Origin: Fragilaria crotonensis
Taxonomy: Eukaryota; Bacillariophyta; Fragilariophyceae; Fragilariales; Fragilariaceae
Assembly (NCBI GenBank): GCA_022925895.1
Contig: JAKSYS010000099.1
Span: forward strand, 58,967-122,966
Length of the DNA stretch: 64,000 bases
Direction: 5' to 3'
Shown: positions 30,643-41,200 of the stretch, piece after piece
Position numbering within the stretch: the first letter of the stretch is position 1
Layout: each line of letters opens with the position of its first letter
Notes under the pieces: generated by a model
What the model was told of the DNA's origin: nothing
Databases searched by the model: none
The model's input: the letters and a program-made list of their open reading frames with translations, nothing else
Made by a program: the position numbers and the translations under genes

Positions 30643-33424
30643 ATGAAGGCACCATACCAACAGATGAGGATTTCTTCGATGACAAGTGCGTTCCTGCTTC
30701 TGCTAGCGTCCTCCATTGCCGGGGTGGAGTCTCATGGCTATCTCAAGTCCCCAAGGTAAGTGCGGCGGGTGACGATTCATAAGCATAATTCGATTTACGA
30801 CATTACTTTTACTGAAACCACCAATTCATCAAATGGTGCCTCTAATGGAATGATACACGTATTCAACAGGTCTCGCAATTTCATCGCTTCAGAGGAGGGT
30901 GTCTGGTCGGGAGGAACTTCTAACAGCTACCCTATGGAGACCTGCCCTCATTGCCTTAATCGCGGAGGTACAGCAGGGCAATGTGGCATCGTAGGCGATC
31001 GAAGCTACGATGATAACTTGAACTTCCTTGGTCAGCCCATGGCCCCTGCTCCACAAGCTCGTTACTCGCAGGGCGACGAGATAGAAGTCGATGTCGTTCT
31101 CACTGCTCATCATATGGGACATTTTGAGTTCTCTGCCTGTCCCATTGAGCCAGGTGGTGTTGCAGCAGGCGATTGCTTTGCGCAGCACCCTCTCGCGTTC
31201 GTCTCAGATCCGTTATACGGCGCTCCAAAGGACGCCATGTATCCAAATCGTGCCTACATCGCGCCACCTGGCCGCGCAACGACATCAAACAGCGGTACAC
31301 CGGAGACACATTATCTCTTCCGACTCAAGTTGCCCGATAACCTTGCTGGAGATCTGGTGCTCCTTCAATGGCACTACTTCACTGCCAACAGCTGCACGTA
31401 CGCCGGATATGACACCTATGCCTTCCCTGCCGACTGGGGCAACATGAATAGCGGTACTGAAGTCTGCAAAACCATCTCCCCTGACGGCAATGGCGCTCCA
31501 GGTATGTCCAGCGTTTCGCACCTCGCTGCCAATTTCGCCAGCCATGACGGAATTTGTATCCTACAATTATCTCACTCTTTATCTTGCCTCGAAAACAGAG
31601 CAATTCTGGAACTGCGCGGAGATTTCGATTTCTGCAAGTCCTACGCTTCCCACAACATCGTCTCCAGTTGCCGCTCCTGTCGTTGATCCAAGTACAACTC
31701 CTGTTGTTGATCCAAGTACCACTCCTGTGGTCGCTCCTTCTGTTGTTACAACAACAGCTCCAGTCGCCGCTCATTCCATTGTTCCCACCGTTGCTCCTGT
31801 GGTCGCGCCTGCCTCAACGCCAGTGGAGAATACGGCGGGGCCGACCATTCCCACCACTGCGAACAAAAACTGTGGCGATGGTGCCGTTGGCAATGGCGTG
31901 TGCTCGATTCCGGAGCTTTGTTGTTCCAAGTGGGGGTACTGTGGCGAAGGGGAAGCCTACTGTGACGAAACGACAGCGGTCATACCTGTCGCGCCGGTTT
32001 CGACACCATCTGCCCCCGAGTCTTCTGGAATAAATGCAACACAGCAGCCCGCAACGACAACGAGCAGTATTTACTGTGGCGATGGTGCTGTCGCCAACGG
32101 TCGTTGTTCCAATCCTGCGCTCTGCTGCTCCAAGTGGGGTTTCTGTGGCGAGGGCGAGGGATATTGCGACGCTAAGTCAGTGTCTATTCCTTTCTCACCA
32201 CAAAGTTCTGCACCAGTTGCAGTGTCGGAACCTGTTGTCTCTCCACTTTCAACACCAACAGCAGCAGCACCGGTCGAGTCACCGGCTTCGTCTGTGGTGA
32301 CACCTATTCCGTTCCCGGACTTTGCGGACGGCGACTGTTCTGGAGTCGAAAGCGTCATGACTGTGAACTTGGGCTACTATCAAAGCTGGGCGATTTATCG
32401 TCAGTCAGGATGCAACCCTGTCGCTCCGAGTCATATTGATGTTGTTGGAAACAAGTACACCCATTTGACCTACACATTTGCTTCCATCAACGAGGAATTC
32501 GAGTTGGAGCCGTGGGATGGAGGCTTCGACGCGGAAATTCCACAGTACATGGCTTTCAATGATCTCAAGCAACTGTATCCGGAACTTCGAACGCTAATTG
32601 CAGTGGGTGGGTGGACATTCAACGATCCGGGTTTAACTCAGACACGTTTCTCAGATACTGCCAGAACTGCGGCTAGCCGTGCGTCATTTGCGGCGTCGTG
32701 CGTTGCGTTCTGTCGCAAATACGGATTTGATGGGGTTGATTTGGATTGGGAGTACCCTGCGGACGCATCTCGTGGAGGAGATGTTTCTGACAAGGTCAAC
32801 TTCGTGCTCTTGGTTGAAGAAATTCGCTCTGCATTTGATGATGCTCCGGAGGATTTAACATTATCCATGGCAGTCCCAGCTGCAGATTGGCGATTGATGC
32901 CAGGATACGACCTTTCAGCGTTGGCAGAAGGACTTGACTTTTTCAATGTCATGTCTTATGACATCCATGGTGTCTTGGACAACCCACAAATTGTTGGTGC
33001 GAATACTGACATGCCATCCATCTTCGATTCGGTCCAGTACTTTCTTGATAACGGGGTGCAGCCGAGCAAGCTGGTTCTTGGACTCGCGGCATATGGCCAT
33101 ACCTATACACTCACTGACCCAAGCTGTGCCACAGACGGCTGCCCCTTTACAAGTGCTGGACCCGGAGGATGTGCCGGAGCACCTGGGTTTATGCCGTATT
33201 TTTCCATTACTAAGTTCGTTGAGAGCGGCAATTACGACTCCTTGGAGTTCAATGCCGCCTCGGGAACCATGGAGCTTGTTGTCAATACGAATGAGTTGAT
33301 CAGTTTTGACAATCCAGCCACGATGCAATTGAAGTACGACTTTGCGGCCAAGGCATGCTTGCGAGGAATGATGTGGTGGGCAGTTGACATGAAAGAGGAG
33401 GCGATTGCGCTGGGTCCCAGTTAA
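30643..33424 (+). CDS. Modular secreted LPMO - two CBM18 - GH18 chitinase
   Basis: The exons are 30643-30755, 30870-31501 and 31599-33424, giving 856 residues. A signal peptide (hydrophobic core SAFLLLLASSIAGVES) is followed directly by HGYLKSPRSRN, so the mature protein begins with the histidine needed for the copper-binding histidine brace of lytic polysaccharide monooxygenases. The second brace histidine is in VVLTAHHMGHFEFSACP. The LPMO module ends at PEQFWNCAEISI and looks AA10/AA15-like. A Pro/Thr/Val linker leads to two hevein-type CBM18 domains (CCSKWGYCGEGEAYC and CCSKWGFCGEGEGYC), which bind chitin. The GH18 catalytic domain follows, with the complete motif DGVDLDWEYP (catalytic Glu), VMSYDIHG and MMWWAVDM. 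It should act outside the cell or in the wall, cutting chitin by oxidation and by hydrolysis. All exons read cleanly. Confidence 0.88.
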
Positions 33425-34060
33425 TCTCGGAACGAAACGCAAGTTCACTCCATAACATTAACCTTCAACATAGCCTTGATTGCTGATCAGTTGATTGTTG
33501 ATTAGTTGATTGCGAAGGGATCGAGAAGGAAATACAAACATGAAAGGAGTAGGCAGTAGGAATATGGTGGTATTGCAGAATCGGAGCCTTGAATTCTTTG
33601 CGTGCGTTCTTCTGACGATGCAACTGCATGAATCACATGCATGCACGTTGCTTACAGAACGCGAAAGGAACAACGAGGTGGAACAACAAACGGAGTACCC
33701 TTCCAAGTGAAGACAGATTGCACCATTGTTCCATCAACCCTCTGGGTGATGCATCACACTTTATAGCAACGGGGACATCAGGCGCAGGATCAGATGAGTG
33801 CGCTGGTGTAAGATGAATAGAAGACAGTGCGCATCTTTGCGTAGATGCACCTGAAATTTGTGACTTCGTTGTTTCGTGCCGTGTGAAGTCTTGTGCTGCG
33901 CATACGACTCGGACTCCTCCCCACTCCCGGTTGTAGACACAACACGTAGAGAAGTGGTATGAGATTCGATCACGAGAACCCGACTTTCAAAGGGAAGCAC
34001 GGTTCCAGAAGGCTTTTTTATAGGAATTCAGGAATTGAAAGTTTTGGCCCTGTCATTTAA
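33425..34060. other. Intergenic region
   Basis: The 636 bp between the chitinase and the left LTR hold no supported gene. The repeated tgattgctgatcagttgattgt near 33478-33510 is a short direct-repeat patch. Confidence 0.4.
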
Positions 34061-34246
34061 CCGTTTGAATCTGTACGGTACGGCGCAGTATCACACGGCG
34101 CCACGTGGCTATTTGAGACAATCGCCCCTTTTACCGAGTAGAAGTTTATAGTTTTATCTATTTTGATTCGTTCGACGTTTATCGTTTATTGTACTCTGAT
34201 TTAGATCACCAAGGTAAGATCAAGTGACTACGGTCACTTTTGAACG
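34061..34246 (+). repeat. Left LTR
   Basis: Starts ccgtttgaatctgtacgg and ends cacttttgaacg. It aligns with the right LTR with about eight substitutions and two small indels (5 and 1 nt), so roughly 95% identical. Exact ends are uncertain because no TG...CA ends or flanking target duplication are obvious. Confidence 0.88.
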
Positions 34247-36404
34247 GTTTATCAGACCCACATTGTGCTTCTCCGACGGGTCCGTGGGCCTATGGAGCCT
34301 TCCACACGCGCGAGGCACCTGCAGTGAGCTGTGTCTCGGTTGTTGCGAAAGATATCTATCGAAGAAATTGCATATGGCACTCTACTCAGGTTGACGTAGA
34401 AATCCTGTTCTGTGGCCAGAAGATGAGGTAGTCATGTCTCGGCCACATGGCTGGCGGGCGTCAACAACTGATACCAAGCGCACGTTTTATAATAGGTCTT
34501 TGACCTCCGTGACGCATATGTAGACGATGAGGTTGGGACTGATCACCCCGCACCGACCGGAAGCAATCCCGCCTCGCAGCCTGCCTACGTGCTGGTGTGG
34601 TCCGGAGTAGCAACCAGCAGCTCAGACAGTGACCCCTCCTCGACGACTAGTGATGCGGATTATTTCCCCACCCTCCACAGATGGCCGATATCCAAGATGT
34701 AGCCTTAGAGGCCGAACCATTCGCTGAAGCTCCTGACCAAGCCCCAGTGGTGGGGCTGAATCCAGTTCATAACGTTTTGGCACTTTGTGGCGTTGCATCT
34801 GCTGCCGCTCAACGAACGTTCATAGAGATTGATGGACTGGATACGATTGCTGATGCCTTCGCGACCTTGAATGGCGACAACGATGTGACTGAGATGGCCA
34901 AGCGCATGGCATCGCGCTCCTCTGTAGCCACGGGTAGAGTGATTCTTGGGACTATGCAGATCAAAAGATTCAAGCGTTGGTGTAGTGGGTGAAGGACCAT
35001 CACAGGAGGGACTTGGAGGTGGACCCAGATATGTGGACCGAGGATGAGATTAATCACGCAATCCAAAGGAAGGAAGCTGAACACAACTTTGAAAAGATCA
35101 ATGTGGACCTAACAATCGATCCTGGTAAGTGCCAGACCAACTTTGGCTGGGACGCTTGGCAAATTGCATTTGTCAACAAGTTGCTTAAATGCTACGATGG
35201 GGGCGGCGAAGGTCCCCATTGTATATGTGCTGGTTTGCACGGACGTGGCAGCGAATTATGTTTTTGAGGACGACGAGGAAGAACGCATACATCAGATGCC
35301 ACGGATACCCTCTTTTCAAAAGTGATATCTATACAAGGTTACGTATGCACTAACGGAAATTTCACTACAGTACACCCATTAAGTACGAAGTCGAGAGTGG
35401 CGCAGGCACTGACAGAGTTTGTCAATGACGTGGGCATCCCTGACACGCTGTTGTCTGATGGGGTGCCCGAGGTGGTCGGGCCCAAACCGAGTTTTTGAAA
35501 GAAGTGCATCGTTTAAAGATCCGGATTAAGAGGTCAGAAGTCGGGAGATCGAATCAGAACTATGCAGCCGAACGAGAGATTGGAGAGCTTAAGAAGCATT
35601 GGCGCAACCGAATGGCAAAGAAGAATGTGCCCCCACGTCTGTGGGATTATGGTTTGGTGTATGAGGCAAACATCTTAAACCGTATACTACCGCGTGGTTC
35701 ACAGCAGAGAACAGGCCTTGAAATTGTGACCGGTGAGACACCTGATATCTCAGAGTGGACGGACTTCGAGTTTTACAATCGTGTGTGGTTCTATGATGGC
35801 AAGAAAGGTCGCTCAATTGTCCCAACATCAGGCATTACCTCGACAAGGCCATCTCGAGGTGTTGTATCACATTTTTGCATTCCTGAAGAAGCATGAGAAC
35901 GGGGCGCGTATTGTGTTTGACCCCAAGACACCGAATATTGGCACAACAAGGGTGTTTAATCCCGACGCAGATTGGACAGACTTTTATGGCGATCATGTGG
36001 TTGAAGAGTTACCACCAAAGATGCCCCAACCGCGAGGTAGATGTGTTTGTATATCTTGTTTCGTTGACGCTAAACATGCTGGCAATGTCATTACTTGTCG
36101 TTCCCATAATGGGATTCTGATTTATGTACAGAATGCCCCAATCATCTGGTTTTCCAAAGGCAAAACACCGTGGAATCATCTAGTTTTGGTAGTGAGTTTG
36201 TGGCTCTCCGTATTGCCAAGGATTTGCTCGTCGCGCTACGGTATAAACTTCGGATGTTCGGCGTTCCAAGGGACGGGCCCGCGAATGTGTTCTGTGATAA
36301 TAATGGAGTGATGAAGAATGCAAGTATCCCACAATCGACGTTGGCCAAGAAACATTATGCGATTAATTACCACGCCATTCGGAGGCGGTGGCGGCGAAGA
36401 TTAT

Positions 36405-36420
36405 TCGTGTCGGGGAAGAG
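36405..36420 (+). repeat. Target-site duplication of nested LINE, left copy
   Basis: tcgtgtcggggaagag is identical to 37770-37785. In intact Copia coding sequence this segment occurs once (RVGEE in RNase H), so the second copy dates the insertion as a target-primed event. Confidence 0.9.
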
Positions 36421-37769
36421 TATAATAAATATGAACTAATTAAAGGGTTAACATCGCGCAAGAACCTGCCGGGACTCGCTATGTACCCCGCTCTAGCGGA
36501 TGTAACATCCGCGGGAGCTCGTGTCGCAGTGAAGGATCGCCGTACGTATCCATGAGTCCGTGATAAGATGTCGCTTGTTGAAAACTGTGGAGATCATACA
36601 TCTATGTCTCCTGTGGAACTGGCATAGAGTACCCTGTGATGAGAGTTTGCGAATTGCGTTCGACCCGCTTAGGCTTGGACGATGCTTTCGCACATCTTAA
36701 CCAACGAATTTGTGTTGAGCGTGAGGACCTTAGAAGGTGATCCAAAGAGAAGCGAAAAAGGTGTTGGTCCTCGAAACTGACAAGATCACGTTTAAAGTAG
36801 AAATGCCTGATCTCTGCCTGTGAGGTTGACCAGACAGTCTCTGCTTCAGAAGACTGGCGCGAATGAAGTTTCTCATTCCAACATGTCCACAGACTTCGTG
36901 TGTATACATGGATGGCCTTTACAAGTCGTCGTAAACGCATGTGGGCTCGTGGCACATCGTACTTGCTCTCGTGAATGTTGTCGAATGCTGCCAGATCTGC
37001 CCATGCTTTAGACAGGTAGTAGCCCTTCTGAACATTGTCCCATCCTATTGAGGATTGGTGTCTGGCGACCTTGGTAATGGCCTCTCGCATGTGATGTGGA
37101 AAAGACGCGAGATTTGGGTGGAAGTCGTTAGCTAGTTCCCGTGGTGTGCCAGAACTTGATGCCTTCAACCACCAGGCGACGACATAGTAGGTGTGGTGAC
37201 GTTTCTGTTTTGTCTGAAAGGAGATGTTTAAGGCCTGATATTCGAGCATCGTTCTTTTGACAGCGCAGGAAATGTTCATTTGCTGATTCTGCAGTTTTGA
37301 GGCAACATGGACATAGTGCAAGTTGCGCAGCAGCTGACTCAGAATACTTTTGGAGCCGCCATCCAAGAGGAAGCTGATCATGAACAAATTTCATGTGTTG
37401 AATCTGGTGCGAGTGCCTGAGGCCTCGATAGTGTTTACTAAAGAGGTCAAAATCGACGTCATCCCATACCGTATCAGACCATTTTCGCTTGCGTTGAATG
37501 TACATTCGAAGATGGTACCCGTTCACATGGTGCCTAAGGCATTCATCATATTGTCCTGTCAAGCGATTCCCATTGATGGCTGGATATGGAAACTTTCTGG
37601 GTTGGTTGATGGTCGGATGATCTGGAGGATTTGAGCTTTCCACGCAACCTATATCGGGTTGCCACGAAGTCTGCGGAGACATTCAGGCGAGCTTGCCGTG
37701 AGAGAGTATCATAGGCCTTCAAGCTGTCCTGGTGACCTTTTGTCCATACGAGTGCAAGGGGTCGATGTG
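36421..37769 (-). mobile_element. Nested 5'-truncated LINE fragment inside Copia RNase H
   Basis: This 1349-bp insert splits the Copia RNase H and is flanked by a perfect 16-bp duplication (tcgtgtcggggaagag at 36405-36420 and 37770-37785). On the minus strand it encodes the end of a non-LTR retrotransposon ORF2 in two frames. One (37682-37128) has KFVHDQLPLGWRLQKYSESA and the zinc-knuckle-like CPCCLKTAESANEHFLRC. The other (37387-36602) has SSIGWDNVQKGYYLSKAWAD, TRSLWTCWNEKLHSRQ and DQHLFRFSLDHLL. These match the C-terminal tail of diatom LINE-type polyproteins as I recall them. No endonuclease or reverse transcriptase is included, so it is 5'-truncated. No poly(A) tail is seen at the 3' end (forward side 36421); it ends in an AT-rich string instead. 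Confidence 0.82.
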
Positions 37770-37785
37770 TCGTGTCGGGGAAGAG
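37770..37785 (+). repeat. Target-site duplication of nested LINE, right copy
   Basis: Identical to 36405-36420. The host RNase H reading frame continues immediately after it as DGMTNLADLFTD. Confidence 0.9.
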
Positions 37786-38009
37786 GATGGAATGACGAAC
37801 TTGGCAGATCTCTTTACCGACGTTCTACCCGCAGATCGACTACGAGCGTTGTGTTGTCACATCATGACTTAAACCCTAGGTTCATCGGTGGTACGCAACG
37901 GTGCAGTCCCGGTTACATCCTGGACAGTCCAGAGGGCTGTGGGTCAGTCTACCAGGTCTATGGCGGAGTAAGGAAATAAATCAGTCGCGGTGTTCCTGAT
38001 TTACGGAGA

Positions 38010-38201
38010 CCGTTTGAATCTGTACGGTACGGCGCAGTATGGCATCACACGGCGCCACGTGGCTACTTGAGACAATCGCCCCCTTTACCGAGTAGAAGTT
38101 TATTGTTTTTATCTATTTTGATTCGTTCGACGCTTATCGTTTATTGTACGCTGATTTAGATCACCAAGGTAAGATCAAGTGACTACGGCCACTTCTGAAC
38201 G
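38010..38201 (+). repeat. Right LTR
   Basis: Same sequence as the left LTR with a 5-nt insertion (ggcat) at about 38041. It ends cacttctgaacg, followed by aaactgaata. Confidence 0.88.
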
Positions 38202-41200
38202 AAACTGAATAAAACGTGTAAAACAACTACTTTGTATAAAGAAACGACTTAGGCTGCTACGAAGACTTTGTCCTAAGAAAGATATTAGGCTCACACTTAC
38301 CCAGTGGTTGGAGGTGAGAATAATTAAGCTTTAACTACTTTACCCTGTTTAAGAACTGTTATTGCATAATGCTTATTACTCTGCCCTCATCACATGTCAA
38401 GCACCTGTCATACTTGACTTTGTTGACTGCTCACAATCATCAAAAGGAGTAGGCGTTCACGGTTCGTCAGAGCGTTCCCAGATGATATCCTTTGGTCTCA
38501 CCATCCTTAAAACTCTTCATATAGCTAATCTTTGCGTACTACAGTACCATTGTATCCTTCACACAACTCAACAAAAGAGAACCACAAATGCGAGCTTAAA
38601 ACAGCCTTCATCAACGATGACAAGTGAAGTTCAAAAGTGCAAACTGTAGCATCATGTTGATCCCCTTACTTCACCCTAACCAGCCATTGGTCAATTATAC
38701 GTTTTGTTCAATTGCGTGAAAAAAGTGTTTTAAACAGCTGTTTGAAACTGCGCGTTGCTTTTAAACAGCACCAATTATACAAACGCATCGATAGTTGCGA
38801 CGTCGTATTTCAGTGGTAGCCAAGTCATGCACGAAATTCGGAACGTTTCGAGTATGAGGAATGTACACAGTACCCAGTACAATCGATAACTCAGTCAAGG
38901 CAGCACCATGCGCACTAACAATAGAGCACGGAATGATTGCCTGTCGCCAACAACTTGGAAAGCCATCCAACGTCATCCGTTGTCAAGCTGCGACACTGGC
39001 TGTTGCAGTCATGCACGTGTAGCTACGGTATCTCCACCAATCAATAGACAAGTTGTTCTCTCGCGGAACCCCTTTTTGGCATGGGTCAAGGCAGTGGAGC
39101 ATCGCCCGCTATCTAACTCAGTCTGGCTGGTGGTTGCATTCCTCAACTCCCTTTACTGGATGTCCAAACAAGACAACATCCCATTGTTAGCCTTCTCGGA
39201 TCTGTGTCAAGAAATACAGGAGGCTTCGTGGGTTGGCGCATTCGTCCATTGCACGAATCATGGTATTGTTGTTGATCACGCTGACTGGTAGTCTGTGTTA
39301 GTCTGTCCCCTGAAGATCTAGTCAACCCAGTCTGTCAAGATGGCCAAATGTGGGAATAATTTCTACACATCTCTGTTGGTAGCCTGAACTTGTTGGCAAA
39401 ATGCTAGCTAGTGCTTGTGGACCTTACACTATTGGATATGGAAGAATGATTCTTGCCCATCACTTCAACCACTATTTTCACATAATGCATCCCCTGTTGA
39501 TTATGACAAGTGGTGAAAACTCAGCAGACCAGCACCACATCATAAGACAACATACCAACATCATTGCACTGAAAGGACTGGGAGTTCATAGTATGAACTT
39601 GCTTCATGGGCACTTTCCGGTTTGTTTATGCTGGGTGCTTCCACGATGCGCCAGAAATTTGATGGACTTGCCCGCAGACTCCGGCAATCCCATTTGTCCC
39701 CTGGTCTCTCTCGTTGTCGTGCTTTCTACAACTCTTCTTGCTATCGCCCGGCAGTCAATACTCCCTCGCGGTGATATCATTGAGCGATGCTGATCTGCAA
39801 GACGCACAGTCAAAAGTGACTGCAAGCACTCTTAGTAATGCATTGGGATATAGCAAACATACTACTACCCGCGTGCATGCGGTAGCCTTCGCTCCACAAA
39901 AGGTCTTTGGTTGTGGATTGTTGAGTGATGACCTAGCTAAGGATTGAACAAGAAGGTGTTGCAAAACTTCAGTCCCTTCTCAATGTCATCAGTACCGGAC
40001 ATAAGGTGGGCGGCGTTATGCTGAGATCTCTGCGCCACCACCAACTAGATGCTGGGATGTTGTTCTCTGATTCCTTCCACTTCATGCCAATCATGTATCT
40101 CCAGTGGCCAAGGATTATGGCAAAAGCTGATGTGCAGCCTCCTTCGTAATCCAATATCTAGCTAGTATTGACATCCTTCGACTTCTCCTCCCGCTCGGGA
40201 GCTGGTATGCGGAATCGAACATGACCTAGAGTGGCATATAAAGGACCTCAAATCTACATCAAAGAGACCCACTCACGCGCACAGGAGATAGATGTTGCAG
40301 TCCACTTCCTGCAACAATTCATGAGGACAGCAGACGACACTACAGCGGGCTGTGGCATTTTCGACGTGCAAACCGGACGGGTTCTTGGCTACTGTGCCTC
40401 GTCTGGCTGCACCCACTGATATCACTGGTCATCAAATTTTCCAAGCATCCAGTTCAACTGTTTCGTTTCGATTCCAAATGCGCCGGCAAAGTCAATTCAA
40501 GTGTGGATCCAACAATTACCAGGAGCTGAAAAACGATTGATATAGACAGCCTCGTCCTTTGCAATTTTTGATGCCAAACAGCTCCTTCTCCAGTACCTCC
40601 AAATTGAATGCACCATCCAAATTGGCACCTATGAAGAATCAATTGTTTGGGAGTCTTCTCGTGGATAATCTAATCTCCAGGGCGGGAGCAGCTTGTCCTA
40701 AATGCTGGACCTATTGACGGGTGGTTTAAATGCCAGTTGCAGAGCGACATCGTGACCAAAATCATGTCAAAGCTTTGACTCGTCGGTCCAAGCTGGTTCA
40801 TTATTGGCTCAAAATTAGTAGGTGCCCAGCAAGGCCAACATGGGGCGTTTTAGTCAGTCACTCTCCAAGCGTGTCCATAATGCGCCTTGGTGCAGTAGAC
40901 TTTGTTTATCTCCTAAGCGGATGTCTCGGTACGATGCCGTCACCCATCTCAAGTAAGCATTGTTGGGCAAAAGTGCTAGCAATATCTTCATTTCCGTGTG
41001 GTTCTCAATGGACCCTGCAGAGTCAGAAGATTATTCCCGACAAACTCAAGGCTTTGGCTGCTACAAAGATTTCTCAACCCTTTTTGCCGCCCACGGTCCC
41101 TCCAGCATCTTGACCGTTGATACTTTAATTACAACTGGGAAGTCCTTTTTGACGACCACATGGAAGACAGTTGGTCCGTCGAAAGGGAACTCAAACACTA

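Larger units (their letters stand above)
34061..38201 (+). mobile_element. Decayed Ty1/Copia LTR retrotransposon lacking reverse transcriptase
   Basis: Two direct LTRs of 186 and 192 bp flank the element. The sequence after the left LTR, gtttatcagaccca, resembles the initiator-tRNA-Met primer site TATCAGA. Plus-strand coding remnants are Gag-like (34681-35270, with MAKRMASRSSVATGRVILG), integrase (35485-35830, with AEREIGELKKHWRNRMAK and TGLEIVTGETPDISEWTDFE) and RNase H (35850-36420, with DADWTDFYGDHV, FVDAKHAGNVITCRSHNGIL and IIWFSKG). RNase H resumes at 37786 (GMTNLADLFTDVLPADRLRA) and stops at 37872. No reverse-transcriptase motif (YVDD) is seen between integrase and RNase H, so that part is deleted. 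Several frameshifts are present. The order integrase before RNase H identifies Copia, and the motifs match diatom Copia elements as I remember them. A nested LINE interrupts RNase H. Confidence 0.88.

Noticed and set aside
34061-38201. TG...CA LTR ends and a 5-bp target duplication
   Set aside because: Neither could be found at the apparent LTR borders, so no exact insertion site is claimed.
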